Of a stretch of 64,000 nt of DNA, positions 1 to 9,101 are shown in pieces. The DNA lies in contig JAKFVT010000062.1 of assembly GCA_021732005.1 (NCBI GenBank), positions 1 to 64,000 on the forward strand. Direction: 5' to 3'. The position numbers and the translations under genes are program-made. The stretch is from Mycobacterium sp. (GTDB lineage: Bacteria > Actinomycetota > Actinomycetes > Mycobacteriales > Mycobacteriaceae). The notes under the pieces are model-generated. The model was not told where the DNA came from and did not search any database. It saw only the letters and a program-made list of their open reading frames with translations. Within the stretch, counting starts at the first letter, position 1. The number at the start of each line of letters is the position of its first letter.

Positions 1-791
1 GTGACGGGGCGAGCGAAGCGACGGGGGAACGACACTGGATCATCAACGGGCAGAAGATCTGGACGTCGGCGGGGCCGACGGCGAATTGGATCTTCGTCCT
101 GGCGCGCACGGACGCCACGGTGCGCAAACACAAGGGCCTGTCGCTGTTGCTGGTGCCGGTCGACCAGCCCGGTGTCGTGGTGCGGCCCATTGTCAACGCG
201 GCCGGACACGCGTCGTTCTCCGAGGTCTTCTTCACCGACGCCCGAGCTGCAGCCGGCGACGTGCTCGGCGGGGTCGGCGGGGGCTGGGCGACCGCGATGA
301 CGGTGCTCGGCTTCGAGCGTGGGTCACAGATCACCACGGCAGCAATCGAATTCGGGCGCGGACTCGATTGGCTGCGGAAGCTGGCGGTCGAGCGTGGCCG
401 GCACACCGATCCGCTGGTTCGCGACGAGCTCGCCTGGTGCTATTCACGCGTGCAGATTCTGCGCTACCAGGGGTACCGCGGCCTGACCACACTGTCGAAC
501 GGCCAACGCCCAGGCGCCGAAGCCGCCATCAACAAGGTGATCTGGAGTGAGTACTTCCGCCGCTACACCGATCTGGCGGTCGACATCCTCGGAACCGACG
601 CGCTCTGCGCGGACGGTCCGGGAAACGGTGCCGCACTGATCATCCCGGCGCCTGGTACGGCGAATTCGGTCGCCTGCTGGCTCGACGAGTTTCTCTACGC
701 GCGCGCCGCAACCATCTACGCCGGCAGCTCACAGATTCAGCGCAACGTGATCGGTGAACAGCTGCTCGGGCTGCCGAAGGAGCCGCGCTGA
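1..791 (+). CDS. Acyl-CoA dehydrogenase (FadE), 5' truncated by window edge
   Basis: This is the C-terminal part, about 262 residues, of a FAD-dependent acyl-CoA dehydrogenase that oxidises an acyl-CoA to its enoyl-CoA. The frame is open from base 3 with no start, so the gene begins outside the window. Visible family signatures are the beta-domain motif INGQKIWTSAG near the left edge and the C-terminal AATIYAGSSQIQRNVIGE, typical of the subunit that builds the FAD and catalytic face in mycobacterial FadE pairs. The TGA is one base before the ATG of a second FadE, so the two are probably co-translated as a heteromeric (alpha2beta2-like) enzyme. The substrate cannot be read from the sequence. 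Confidence 0.93.
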   Translation, partial: DGASEATGERHWIINGQKIWTSAGPTANWIFVLARTDATVRKHKGLSLLLVPVDQPGVVVRPIVNAAGHASFSEVFFTDARAAAGDVLGGVGGGWATAMTVLGFERGSQITTAAIEFGRGLDWLRKLAVERGRHTDPLVRDELAWCYSRVQILRYQGYRGLTTLSNGQRPGAEAAINKVIWSEYFRRYTDLAVDILGTDALCADGPGNGAALIIPAPGTANSVACWLDEFLYARAATIYAGSSQIQRNVIGEQLLGLPKEPR

Positions 792-792
792 C

Positions 793-1848
793 ATGGACTT
801 CCAATACAGCAGCGAGCACGAGGCGTTACGGGATTCGACCCGTGACTTCCTCGATGCCCACGGCCGTGATGAGCGTGGCTGGCACAGATTGTGCACCGAC
901 TTGGAGTTGCCCGGGTTGGCCGTGCCTGGGGAGTACGGCGGCGTTGGCGCGACACTGGTGGAATCGGCCATCGTGTTCGAGGAGTTCGGCCGCGCACTGA
1001 GCCCACTTCCCCTGGCGTCACATGCTTTCGCGGTCCATGCGGTGCTGCGCATGGGCGACGACGAACAGCGTCATCGCCTGCTGCCCGGCCTGCTCGGCGG
1101 GGCCCTCAGGGCGGCGTTCGCGGCGACCGGCCCGGCCGCCGGTGACGCGGCGGCGGCGACGGTCTGGGCCACCCAAGACGACGGCCGCACGGTGCTGGAT
1201 GGCGGGTGCGGTCCGGTAGTGCAGGGGCACGGCGCCGATCTGCTCGTCGTCGCGGCCCGCACCGGTGACGACGTGGGGCTGTATGTGGTCGACACCGCAA
1301 CCCCCGGCGTCGACGTGACAGAGCTGCCCTCCTTCGACACCTCCCGGCCGGTTGCGCGGGTGACGCTGCGACAAGCCGCTGCCGAACGTCTCGGCTCGGC
1401 CCCGGACGAACTGGAACAGGTGCTGGACACCGCGCGGGTACTGCTGGCCGCCGAGATGCTCGGCGGCGCCGAAGCCTGCCTGGCCCGCAGTATCGAGTAC
1501 GCCCGCAGCAGAACCCAATTCGATCGTCCGATCGGCACGTTCCAAGCGGTCAAGCACATGTGCGCCGAGATGGCGATCGAAATCGACGCGACCCGTGTGG
1601 CGGTGATGTTCGCGGCGATGAGCGCGGATGACCCCGCTGAACTGGCTGTCGCCGCGCCCCTGGTGAAGGCTCAGGCGGCGGACACCTTCACCCTGTGCGC
1701 GAACACCGCCACCCAGGTACACGGCGGCATCGCGTTCACCTGGGAGCACGATCTCCATCGCTATCTGCGTCGAGCAAAGACCTGCGAGGCGTTGTTCGGC
1801 AGCAGTAGCCGGCACCGAGCCCTCCTGGCCGCCCGGGTCGGCCTATGA
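793..1848 (+). CDS. Acyl-CoA dehydrogenase (FadE), second subunit
   Basis: A 351-residue acyl-CoA dehydrogenase family protein. The N-terminal helical domain begins MDFQYSSEHEALRDSTRDFL, and the C-terminal domain carries EYARSRTQFDRPIG and HGGIAFTWEHDLHRYLRRAK. The C-terminal segment (CEALFGSSSRHR) lacks the usual IYxGxxQIQ, a pattern seen in the partner subunit of heteromeric FadE pairs such as those of steroid side-chain degradation. The ATG at 793 lies one base after the stop of the upstream FadE. The stop overlaps the next gene's ATG as ATGA, so three genes appear translationally coupled. Membership of a pair is inferred from position and motifs. Confidence 0.92.
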   Translation: MDFQYSSEHEALRDSTRDFLDAHGRDERGWHRLCTDLELPGLAVPGEYGGVGATLVESAIVFEEFGRALSPLPLASHAFAVHAVLRMGDDEQRHRLLPGLLGGALRAAFAATGPAAGDAAAATVWATQDDGRTVLDGGCGPVVQGHGADLLVVAARTGDDVGLYVVDTATPGVDVTELPSFDTSRPVARVTLRQAAAERLGSAPDELEQVLDTARVLLAAEMLGGAEACLARSIEYARSRTQFDRPIGTFQAVKHMCAEMAIEIDATRVAVMFAAMSADDPAELAVAAPLVKAQAADTFTLCANTATQVHGGIAFTWEHDLHRYLRRAKTCEALFGSSSRHRALLAARVGL

Positions 1849-4800
1849 CGTCCGCGTCGACGGGAATCACTCTCAGCGATGTCCTGGCCAGGCACGCCCG
1901 GGTGCGCCCGGACACCGTCGGATTCGTGGACCCCCTCCGCCGCGGCACTTTCGGCGAGATCGACACGCGGGTGACGAGATTGGCCAACGCACTGGCCCAG
2001 CGCGGAATCGGCCGCGGAGACCGGGTCGCCGTGCTGGGGCTGAACAGCCTGGAGGTCATCGAGACCTGGTTCGCCACCTTGCGACTGGGCGCGGTCGTCG
2101 TACCACTGAACTTCCGTCTGGTGGCCGACGAGATCGCCTACCTGCTGGCCGACAGCGGTGCGGCGGCGGTCGTGGTCGACGCCGCGCTGGCCCCTGTCGT
2201 CGAGCGGGCACGGGCGGCGTCGGTGCACTCGGTACTGACGATCGGTGGTGACTTCGCGTCCGCCATCGACCGCGCCCCCGGCGAGCCCGTCGACATCGTC
2301 GTCGGCGACGAGGAACCCGCCTTCATCATGTACACCTCAGGCACCACGGGGTTCCCGAAAGGTGCTGTGCTGACGCACCGCAACCTCTACCTCCACGCGT
2401 TCAGTTCGATCGCCACGCTCGGTCATATCGCCGACGAGTGCTGGCTGGGGGTCGCACCGCTGTTCCACACCGCGGGTGTGTCGGGAATGCTGCCCGCGTT
2501 CTTCACCGGGGGCACGGTCATCATTCCGCCCTCCGGCGGATTCGACGCCGAGGCGACGGTGTGCACCATCGTCAGCGAGCGCGTCACCTCCTGTTGGATG
2601 ACCCCATCCCAATGGCAGGCCGTCTGCGCGATGGACCGCCTCGGGCAGTGGGACCTGTCGTATCTCCGGCGAATCTGGTGGGGCGCCGCCCCGGCGAGCA
2701 CCACCTTGCTGCAGAGCATGACCCAGGCCTTCCCCGACGCGGAGATCGTCGCGGCGTTCGGACAAACTGAGTGCAGCCCCATCACCTGCCTGCTGCGCGG
2801 CGACGATGCGATCCGCAAGATCGGTTCGGTCGGAACGCCGATGCTCAACGTCGAGGCCCGCATCGTCGACGACGACATGAACGACGTCCCCGCCGGCGCG
2901 GTCGGCGAAATCGTCTATCAGGGGCCACTGGTGATGAAGGGTTACTGGAACAACCCCGGCCACACCGCGGCGGCCTTCCACGGCGGGTGGTTCCATTCCG
3001 GTGACCTGGTCCGGCAGGATGAGGACGGCTACATCTACGTGGTCGACCGGAAGAAAGACATGATCATTTCGGGCGGAGAGAACATCTACAGCGCCGAGGT
3101 GGAGAACGCCCTGGCGGCGCACCCGAGGATCGCCGAGGTGGCGGTCATCGGCGTGCCGGATCCGAAGTGGGGCGAAACCCCGCTGGCCGTGATCGTGGCT
3201 CGTGACCCCGACGACCCGCCGAGTGACACCGAGATCGAGGCGCACTGCCGCGAACACCTGGCACCCTACAAGCGCCCGCGGCGGATCGCGGTCGTCGACG
3301 CGCTGCCCCGAAACGCCAGCGGCAAGGTGCTGAAAGGCGTTCTGCGCGAACAGTACGGTGCGCCACGGTCGTATGCGGCAGGACCCGAGGGCATCGCCCT
3401 GCTCGACGAGACGATCGGTGCCAACTTCGAGCACACTGCCGGGGCGCACCCGGATGTCGACGCGCTGGTCGAGGTCTCGACCGGCCGGTCGTGGACCTAC
3501 GCCGAACTGAATCGCGAGATCGACCTGGTGGCACGGGCGTTGATCGCCTCGGGTATCGGCAAGGGGGACCGGGTCGGTATCTGGGCACCCAACTGCGCGG
3601 AGTGGACCGTGGTGCAGTACGCCACAGCCAAGGCCGGCGCGATCCTGGTGACCATCAACCCCGCGTACCGAACTCACGAGCTGGCCTATGTGCTGCGGCA
3701 CGCCGGTGTTCGAATGCTGTTGTCCGTCACCGAGTTCAAGTCATCCCACTACCGCGGCATGGTCGCCGAGGTACACCACGAGGTGCCAGATCTGACCGAG
3801 GTGGTGTTCCTGGACTCCTCGGACTGGGAGTCGCTGAGGCAGCGCGGGGAGACGGTGACCACCGACCAGTTGCGCGCCCGGATGGACACGCTGACGCCGT
3901 CGGACCCGATCAACATCCAATACACCTCCGGGACAACGGGTTCCCCAAAGGGCGCGGTGCTCTCGCACCGCAACGTCCTCAACAACGGATACTTCGTCAC
4001 CGATCTGATCAACTTCGGCCCCGGCGACCGGCTGTGCATTCCGGTGCCGTTCTATCACTGCTTCGGCATGGTCATGGGCAACCTCGGCTGCACCACACAT
4101 GGGGCCACGATGGTGATTCCGTCGGCCGGCTTCGATCCGGCCGCGACTCTCAGCGCCGTGGAACAGGAACGCTGCACGGCGTTGTACGGCGTGCCGACGA
4201 TGTTCATCGCCGTGCTCGGGCATCCGGACCTGGCGCACCGCGACGTCTCGTCACTGCGTACCGGCATCATGGCGGGCGCTCCCTGCCCGGTGGAGATCAT
4301 GAAGCGTTGCGTCGACGAGCTCAACATGGCGGAGGTGTCCATCGCCTACGGGATGACCGAAACCTCGCCGGTGTCCTGCCAGACGCTGCACGACGACGAC
4401 CTGGAACGGCGCACGGCCACCGTGGGACGCGCGCATCCGCACGTCGAGATCAAGATCGTCGACCCGGAGACCGGTGCGGTCGTCGAGCGCGGTGCGACCG
4501 GCGAATTCTGCACTCGCGGTTACTCGGTCATGCTCGGCTACTGGAACGACGAGGGCAAGACCCGTGAGGCGATCGACGACGAGGGCTGGATGCACACCGG
4601 TGATCTGGCGGTGATGCGCGATGACGGCTACTGCACGATCGTCGGCCGGATCAAAGACATGGTCATCCGCGGCGGCGAGAACGTCTATCCCAGGGAGATC
4701 GAGGAATTCCTGCACACCCATCCCGATATCGACGACGTCCAGGTGATCGGTGTGCCCGACCCGCGCTTCGGCGAGGAGATCTGCGCCTGGATCAAGATGC

Positions 4801-4982
4801 GCCCCGGCAGCGCACCCTTGGACGCCGACGGCGTGCGGGCGTTCGCAGCCGGACAACTGGCCCACTACAAGATTCCCCGCTATGTGCGGGTGGTCGACGA
4901 GTTCCCGATGACCGTCACCGGGAAGGTGCGCAAGGTCGAAATGCGGGACGAGATGGTGCGGCTGCTCGACGCGCAGCCCTAG
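1845..4982 (+). CDS. Fused double acyl-CoA synthetase (two ANL ligase units)
   Basis: A single 1045-residue frame holds two complete acyl-CoA synthetases. Unit 1 (about residues 1-505) has YTSGTTGFPKGAVLTH, GGENIYSAEVENAL and the C-terminal lysine motif RNASGKVLKG. Unit 2 (about 510-1045) begins like a stand-alone FadD35-type enzyme (SYAAGPEGIALLDETIGANF) and has YTSGTTGSPKGAVLSH, GGENVYPREIEEFL and TVTGKVRKVE. Both P-loops and both catalytic lysines are present, so both could adenylate an acid and form a CoA thioester. The join near base 3360 has no long linker and looks like loss of a stop/start between two tandem genes. The ATGA overlap with the upstream FadE gives the start. The usual family length is 500-550 residues, so the fusion is unusual. 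Confidence 0.93.
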   Translation: MTSASTGITLSDVLARHARVRPDTVGFVDPLRRGTFGEIDTRVTRLANALAQRGIGRGDRVAVLGLNSLEVIETWFATLRLGAVVVPLNFRLVADEIAYLLADSGAAAVVVDAALAPVVERARAASVHSVLTIGGDFASAIDRAPGEPVDIVVGDEEPAFIMYTSGTTGFPKGAVLTHRNLYLHAFSSIATLGHIADECWLGVAPLFHTAGVSGMLPAFFTGGTVIIPPSGGFDAEATVCTIVSERVTSCWMTPSQWQAVCAMDRLGQWDLSYLRRIWWGAAPASTTLLQSMTQAFPDAEIVAAFGQTECSPITCLLRGDDAIRKIGSVGTPMLNVEARIVDDDMNDVPAGAVGEIVYQGPLVMKGYWNNPGHTAAAFHGGWFHSGDLVRQDEDGYIYVVDRKKDMIISGGENIYSAEVENALAAHPRIAEVAVIGVPDPKWGETPLAVIVARDPDDPPSDTEIEAHCREHLAPYKRPRRIAVVDALPRNASGKVLKGVLREQYGAPRSYAAGPEGIALLDETIGANFEHTAGAHPDVDALVEVSTGRSWTYAELNREIDLVARALIASGIGKGDRVGIWAPNCAEWTVVQYATAKAGAILVTINPAYRTHELAYVLRHAGVRMLLSVTEFKSSHYRGMVAEVHHEVPDLTEVVFLDSSDWESLRQRGETVTTDQLRARMDTLTPSDPINIQYTSGTTGSPKGAVLSHRNVLNNGYFVTDLINFGPGDRLCIPVPFYHCFGMVMGNLGCTTHGATMVIPSAGFDPAATLSAVEQERCTALYGVPTMFIAVLGHPDLAHRDVSSLRTGIMAGAPCPVEIMKRCVDELNMAEVSIAYGMTETSPVSCQTLHDDDLERRTATVGRAHPHVEIKIVDPETGAVVERGATGEFCTRGYSVMLGYWNDEGKTREAIDDEGWMHTGDLAVMRDDGYCTIVGRIKDMVIRGGENVYPREIEEFLHTHPDIDDVQVIGVPDPRFGEEICAWIKMRPGSAPLDADGVRAFAAGQLAHYKIPRYVRVVDEFPMTVTGKVRKVEMRDEMVRLLDAQP

Positions 4983-6457
4983 TGGACGCCCTCCATCAGA
5001 CGGCTCACCCGGGGTGCGAACGCCCACACGACGATGCCGACTACGACGGCGACGACACCGAGGATGCCGAAATAGGCGAACTCGCGGTCCGGGTGGTAGT
5101 ACCCCGACAGCACACCCGACATCGACGTACCCAGTCCGACCGAGAAGAAGTACAACGCCATCATCTGCGCCCGAAATGCGTTGGGCGCCAACTGTGTCGT
5201 GACCGACAGGCCGATCGGTGAGAGCATCAGCTCAGAGATCGCGAAGACGGCCATGATCGCCGCCACGAACAGCGCAGGCACGCTGCGTCCGGTCGTTCCG
5301 GCCATCGGCAGGAACAGCAGGAACGCCACGCCCATGCCGATGACGCCGTAGGCGAACTTGCGTGGGGTGGTGGGTGCGCGCCGGCCCAGCTTGGTCCACA
5401 TCGCCGCGAACAGCGGGGACAGCAGGATGATCCACACCGGTTCGATCGAGCCGATCCAGTTCGACGGTGCCCGCCAACCGAAGATCGACCAGTTCATCCG
5501 CTCGTCGGAGTACACGGCGAGCACGGTGAAGATCTGCTGGAACAACGACCAGAACACCGCGTTGGCGATGAACAGCGGGATGAAAGCCCGCACCCGGGTG
5601 CGCTCCAGTGATTCGACGCGCGGGCTGCGCAGCATCACCGCGAAGTAGGCGATCGAGGCGACGACCAGAATTCCGGTGGTCACCTGGGAGAGGGTGGCCA
5701 GGGTGATCAGACCGAAGACGAAGGCGATGACGACCACCACCACGACCACTACGGCAATGCTCGCGGTGCGTACGAAGTGACTGCGGGACAGCGGATTCGG
5801 TGGAGTCCGGCCGTGGCTGCCGAGATTGCGCCGGAACACCACATACTGGGTCAGGCCGAGCGCCATGCCGACGGCCGCGGCACCGAACCCGTAGTGGAAA
5901 CCCACTTTGGTCTGCAGGAGGCCGGTGATCAGCGGGCCGACGAACGAACCCAGGTTGATACCGAGATAGAACAGTGTGAATCCGCCGTCGCGACGGGGGT
6001 CGCCGTCCTCATAGAGCGTGCCCAGCAGCGACGAGGCGTTGGCTTTGAGCGCGCCGGACCCCAACGCGATCAGTACCAGGCCGACGCCGACACCCGTCAG
6101 TCCGGGCAGCACCGCCAGCGCGATGTGGCCGCACATGACCACGACGCCGCCGTAGAGCACCGTCCGCTCCATGCCGAGCAACCGGTCGGCCACCCAGCCG
6201 CCCAGCACTGTGGACAGATACACCAGGCCGCCGTAGGCCCCTACGACGCCGGTCGCGGTGGCCTTGGGCAGGCCGAGACCGCCCTCGGTGAGCGAGTAGT
6301 ACAGGTAATACCCAAGAATCGTGAGCATCCCGTAGTAGGAGAAGCGCTCCCACAACTCGACGCCGAAGAGGTTGGCCAGACCGACGGGGTGCCCGAAGAA
6401 TGTTCGTTGCGCGGGCGCGTTCTCGGTTCCGACGGCATCGGCCATGGATTTCACCAT
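4979..6457 (-). CDS. POT/PTR2-family proton-dependent peptide transporter
   Basis: A 492-residue polytopic membrane protein of the proton-dependent oligopeptide transporter branch of the MFS, expected to import di- and tripeptides. The N-terminus has FGVELWERFSYYGMLTILGYYL, the ExxERFxYY-type POT signature (the E-x-x-E-R of helix 1), followed by GGWVADRLLG. About 12-14 hydrophobic segments are visible. The stop overlaps the stop of the convergent fused ligase by 4 bases. The start at 6457 (MVKSMADAV) is used; a second ATG four codons in is an alternative. Confidence 0.92.
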   Translation of the reverse strand: MVKSMADAVGTENAPAQRTFFGHPVGLANLFGVELWERFSYYGMLTILGYYLYYSLTEGGLGLPKATATGVVGAYGGLVYLSTVLGGWVADRLLGMERTVLYGGVVVMCGHIALAVLPGLTGVGVGLVLIALGSGALKANASSLLGTLYEDGDPRRDGGFTLFYLGINLGSFVGPLITGLLQTKVGFHYGFGAAAVGMALGLTQYVVFRRNLGSHGRTPPNPLSRSHFVRTASIAVVVVVVVVIAFVFGLITLATLSQVTTGILVVASIAYFAVMLRSPRVESLERTRVRAFIPLFIANAVFWSLFQQIFTVLAVYSDERMNWSIFGWRAPSNWIGSIEPVWIILLSPLFAAMWTKLGRRAPTTPRKFAYGVIGMGVAFLLFLPMAGTTGRSVPALFVAAIMAVFAISELMLSPIGLSVTTQLAPNAFRAQMMALYFFSVGLGTSMSGVLSGYYHPDREFAYFGILGVVAVVVGIVVWAFAPRVSRLMEGVH

Positions 6458-6472
6458 GCCATATCCGGGCCG

Positions 6473-6604
6473 TCACCAGAGCAGGATGATGGTCTCCGGC
6501 TCGCGCTCGTCGTCCTCGCCCGCCGGGTCGCGATGACCGGCGGTACGGGCCAGCGGCAACTCGACGACGTTGGCGAGGCGCGGCTCCACATGCGGGGATG
6601 TCAC
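6473..6604 (-). CDS. Possible 43-residue hypothetical protein
   Basis: A short frame between the peptide transporter and the transpeptidase, read from a GTG at 6604 (VTSPHVEPRLANVVEL...). It is rich in acidic residues in its second half and ends in ETIILLW. It fits the spacing between same-strand neighbours and is the only sensible use of the 195-base gap, but the Shine-Dalgarno is weak and I recognise no family. It could instead be part of the untranslated leader. Confidence 0.4.
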   Translation of the reverse strand: MTSPHVEPRLANVVELPLARTAGHRDPAGEDDEREPETIILLW

Positions 6605-6672
6605 GCCCCCAGTCTCGTGGGACCGACGTTCCGTGTCACGAGTAGTCGCTACCCGAAACCGCGCCACGCCGG

Positions 6673-7539
6673 CTAGGCCCACTGATCCCACGGGACGCTC
6701 CAGTCTCCGTTCTGCCACAGTTGGAGCGGCTTGCCTCCGGTGTTGCGCACTTCGACGACATCACCGGGGACGGAGAAGTTGTAGAACCAGATTGCATTGT
6801 CGCGGTTGAGGTTCAGGCAACCATGGCTGGTGTCGGTGTTGCCCTGCGCCCACACTGTCGCGTCAAGCTCGTGGAGGTAAACCCCGTCGGTGCTGATCCG
6901 CACCGCGTACGGGATCGTCTCCTTGTAGCCGAGATGGGAGTTGATCGGCAGGCCGTACGTCGAGGAATCCATCACCACGGGATTGCTCTTGTCCAGAACG
7001 GTGTAGACGCCGGGCTGAGTCCAGAAGCTCAGAGTGGTGTTGCCGACTTTCTCGGTGCCCCCTCGGCCCATCGATGTGGGCATGGTCCGGACCAGCTTCC
7101 CCCCGTCGAACACCGTCACTTGCTTGGTCGCGTCATCGGCGATCGACACGTGCGAGGCGCCGACGGTGAACGAGACCGGGGCCCCGGGTCCGGGAGTGAC
7201 GGTGACCACGGTGCCCGGCGCGTAGTACTGCGGCGGCCGCCAGTGCATGGTGCGGTCGTCGACCCAGTGCCACGCACCGGCCACCGGTGGCGAGGTGTCC
7301 ACCTGCAGTACCTGCTCAGCCAGACCGCGATCACCGACGGGAGCGTCGAAGTGCGCGACGATCACGGTGCCGATGCCGTAAGTGCCGCCGTTGTGCAGCG
7401 GCGCATTCGAGGTGGTGGTGAAGGCCACCGGCGGCAGAACATCGTCGGCGTGCGCGACGACGGCCGGGCCCGCCTGAACCGCCATCAGAAGCAACACCAC
7501 CGACAGCAGAACCCGCGCCCTGCGACCCACTACAGCCAT
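6673..7539 (-). CDS. L,D-transpeptidase (YkuD domain), exported
   Basis: A 288-residue exported L,D-transpeptidase that makes 3-3 cross-links in peptidoglycan. An N-terminal signal segment (RARVLLSVVLLLMAVQAG, cleavage probably after VAHA) is followed by an Ig-like domain and a YkuD catalytic domain from about residue 125. The active-site motif SHGCLNLN is present, with the nucleophile at Cys241 and His239 two residues before it; the upstream YLHELDA segment is also typical. The C-terminal tail is rich in Trp (LQLWQNGDWSVPWDQWA), as in mycobacterial Ldt enzymes. The paralogue (LdtA-E) cannot be assigned safely by eye. Confidence 0.93.
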   Translation of the reverse strand: MAVVGRRARVLLSVVLLLMAVQAGPAVVAHADDVLPPVAFTTTSNAPLHNGGTYGIGTVIVAHFDAPVGDRGLAEQVLQVDTSPPVAGAWHWVDDRTMHWRPPQYYAPGTVVTVTPGPGAPVSFTVGASHVSIADDATKQVTVFDGGKLVRTMPTSMGRGGTEKVGNTTLSFWTQPGVYTVLDKSNPVVMDSSTYGLPINSHLGYKETIPYAVRISTDGVYLHELDATVWAQGNTDTSHGCLNLNRDNAIWFYNFSVPGDVVEVRNTGGKPLQLWQNGDWSVPWDQWA

Positions 7540-7609
7540 TCACATCTCCACGATCTCTCGCCAACCGATCAATCATGGTGCATCACAGCGTTTCTGCCCA
7601 GTTGCGCTG

Positions 7610-7798
7610 CTAGCCGGGCTCGGCCGAGGTCGGTGTGGTGGTGATCTGCGCAGTGGCTACCGTTCCGGGATCGGGCATCACCGTCCCTTCGCTACCGCGC
7701 TCCACCTGTATTGCCACCAGAAATACGCTCGCCAAAGCCGCGCTCACACCCACCGATGCCGCGACGATCTTGGAGCGGGAAAGTCGGCTCGCCTTCAT
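7610..7798 (-). CDS. Small single-pass membrane or secreted protein
   Basis: A 62-residue protein starting MKASRLSRSKIVAASVGVSAAL. It has a basic N-terminus, one hydrophobic segment (about residues 11-30), then a polar tail rich in Thr and Pro. It sits 70 bases upstream of the L,D-transpeptidase on the same strand and may share its transcript. The architecture (basic start, helix, external tail) supports an exported or anchored small protein. I do not recognise a family. Confidence 0.55.
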   Translation of the reverse strand: MKASRLSRSKIVAASVGVSAALASVFLVAIQVERGSEGTVMPDPGTVATAQITTTPTSAEPG

Positions 7799-7861
7799 GC
7801 CGCCCGGGTTATCCGCATCAGCACGTTGGCAAACCGTTGTGGAGTGACTGTGATCTTTCTG

Positions 7862-8815
7862 TCAGCCCCGGCGTAGTGCGCTGGCTGCTGCCAGTACGGT
7901 CGCGGTCAGTGACTCCATCAGAGGGCTGTCGAGCTTCCAGCACTGCCAGAACAGCGGGACGTCGAGGTGGACATCGCTGACCTGGACGAACGAGCCGTCC
8001 GCGAGCGCCTGTGCCGCCGACTGCTCGGGATACATCCCCCACCCGAGGCCGGCGTGTACCGCGGCACCGAAACCCTCCGCGGTCGGCACGTACGTGACCG
8101 GACGTTCGACAGGCCGCCCGAATGCTTTGCGCACCAGCATATTCTGCAGTGCATCGTCGCGATTCCACGCAAGGGACGGGGCCGGCGCCACCGCTTCCGC
8201 CGTGAAACCAGCTGGGAAGTAACGCTTTACGTAATCGGCGCTGGCCACCGGCAGGTACCGCATCACACCCAGCGGGTGGACCCGACAGCCGGGCACCGGG
8301 GTCCGCTCGGTGGTGACCGCACCCATGACAACACCCTCCCGCAACAGCCGGGCGGAGTGGTCCTGGTCTTCGATGCGGATGTCGAACAGCACATCAGGCA
8401 GCTCGGACAACACCCGGACGAACCACGTCGCCATGGAGTCGGCATTGACCGCCATCGCGATCCGTGGGCGCGGCGCGGCCTCACCGCCACCGGCCATCTC
8501 AGCGATCGCCTCAGCCTCCAACATCGCAATCTGGGCAGCCAGTCTCAGCAGCGGTGTCCCGGCCAGCGTTGCCACACAGGGCTTTCCGCGCACCAACAGC
8601 ACCTGGCCTACCTGCTTTTCCAGAGCTTTGATGCGCTGACTGACCGCCGACGGCGTCACATGCAACCGATCGGCCGCCGCCTCGAAACTGCCGAGTTCGA
8701 CTATCGCGGCGAAGGCCGCGAGTTGGCCCGCATCCAGGCGAGCCTCACCGGGGGCGCTCAGTAGCAGGGATCCGAACCGGGGGTGTAGTACGGGACACCT
8801 TGCGGCGTGTAGCAC
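7862..8815 (-). CDS. lysG: LysR-family regulator, LysG/ArgP type
   Basis: A LysR-type transcription factor. The helix-turn-helix region reads LDAGQLAAFAAIVELGSFEAAADRLHVTPSAVSQRIKALE, close to mycobacterial LysG and ArgP, which sense lysine or arginine and activate the lysE exporter gene. An effector-binding domain follows from about residue 115. The start is uncertain: family members begin just before LDxxQLA, but there is no ATG, GTG or TTG there. The only in-frame ATG (8815) adds about 26 residues and overlaps the end of the upstream secreted-protein gene by 58 bases; a CTG at the gene junction is another option. In other mycobacteria lysG sits divergently next to lysE; here the LysE-like gene is 3.4 kb away. 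Confidence 0.88.
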   Translation of the reverse strand: MLHAARCPVLHPRFGSLLLSAPGEARLDAGQLAAFAAIVELGSFEAAADRLHVTPSAVSQRIKALEKQVGQVLLVRGKPCVATLAGTPLLRLAAQIAMLEAEAIAEMAGGGEAAPRPRIAMAVNADSMATWFVRVLSELPDVLFDIRIEDQDHSARLLREGVVMGAVTTERTPVPGCRVHPLGVMRYLPVASADYVKRYFPAGFTAEAVAPAPSLAWNRDDALQNMLVRKAFGRPVERPVTYVPTAEGFGAAVHAGLGWGMYPEQSAAQALADGSFVQVSDVHLDVPLFWQCWKLDSPLMESLTATVLAAASALRRG

Positions 8816-9030
8816 GGCGGCTGCCCCGAGGCCGCCTGCGCCGCAGCGTCGTCATCAGAGGCCACCGCGCCCGCGACAGCGACATCGCCGGCGACATTGG
8901 TGCACCCGCCGACATTCACATGACGTCCTCCGACGTCTCCGCACACATCGGCTTGTGCACCGGGCGCGACGGCCACCGGTACAACAGCCAGTGCCATGGC
9001 GCTCACCAGCGCCGCTGCCAGCTTCTTCAT
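8758..9030 (-). CDS. Small secreted cysteine-containing protein
   Basis: A 90-residue exported protein. The start at 9030 (MKKLAAALVSAMALAVVPVAVAPGAQA) gives a clean Sec signal peptide with cleavage after AQA, and a GAGGGGAAG Shine-Dalgarno lies upstream. The mature part has four cysteines (DVCGDV, GGCTN, PPCYTP, DPCY), Gly/Val-rich stretches and a repeated Y-T-P tail, suggesting a small disulfide-bonded cell-envelope protein. Its stop lies at the beginning of the LysR gene. No function is known to me. Confidence 0.75.
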   Translation of the reverse strand: MKKLAAALVSAMALAVVPVAVAPGAQADVCGDVGGRHVNVGGCTNVAGDVAVAGAVASDDDAAAQAASGQPPCYTPQGVPYYTPGSDPCY

Positions 9031-9101
9031 CGTCAGTACTTCCCCTCGTGCGACCGACTCACCGGCAATTATCGCCGTTGACGCGGGTCGCCGCGGAGAA
9101 A

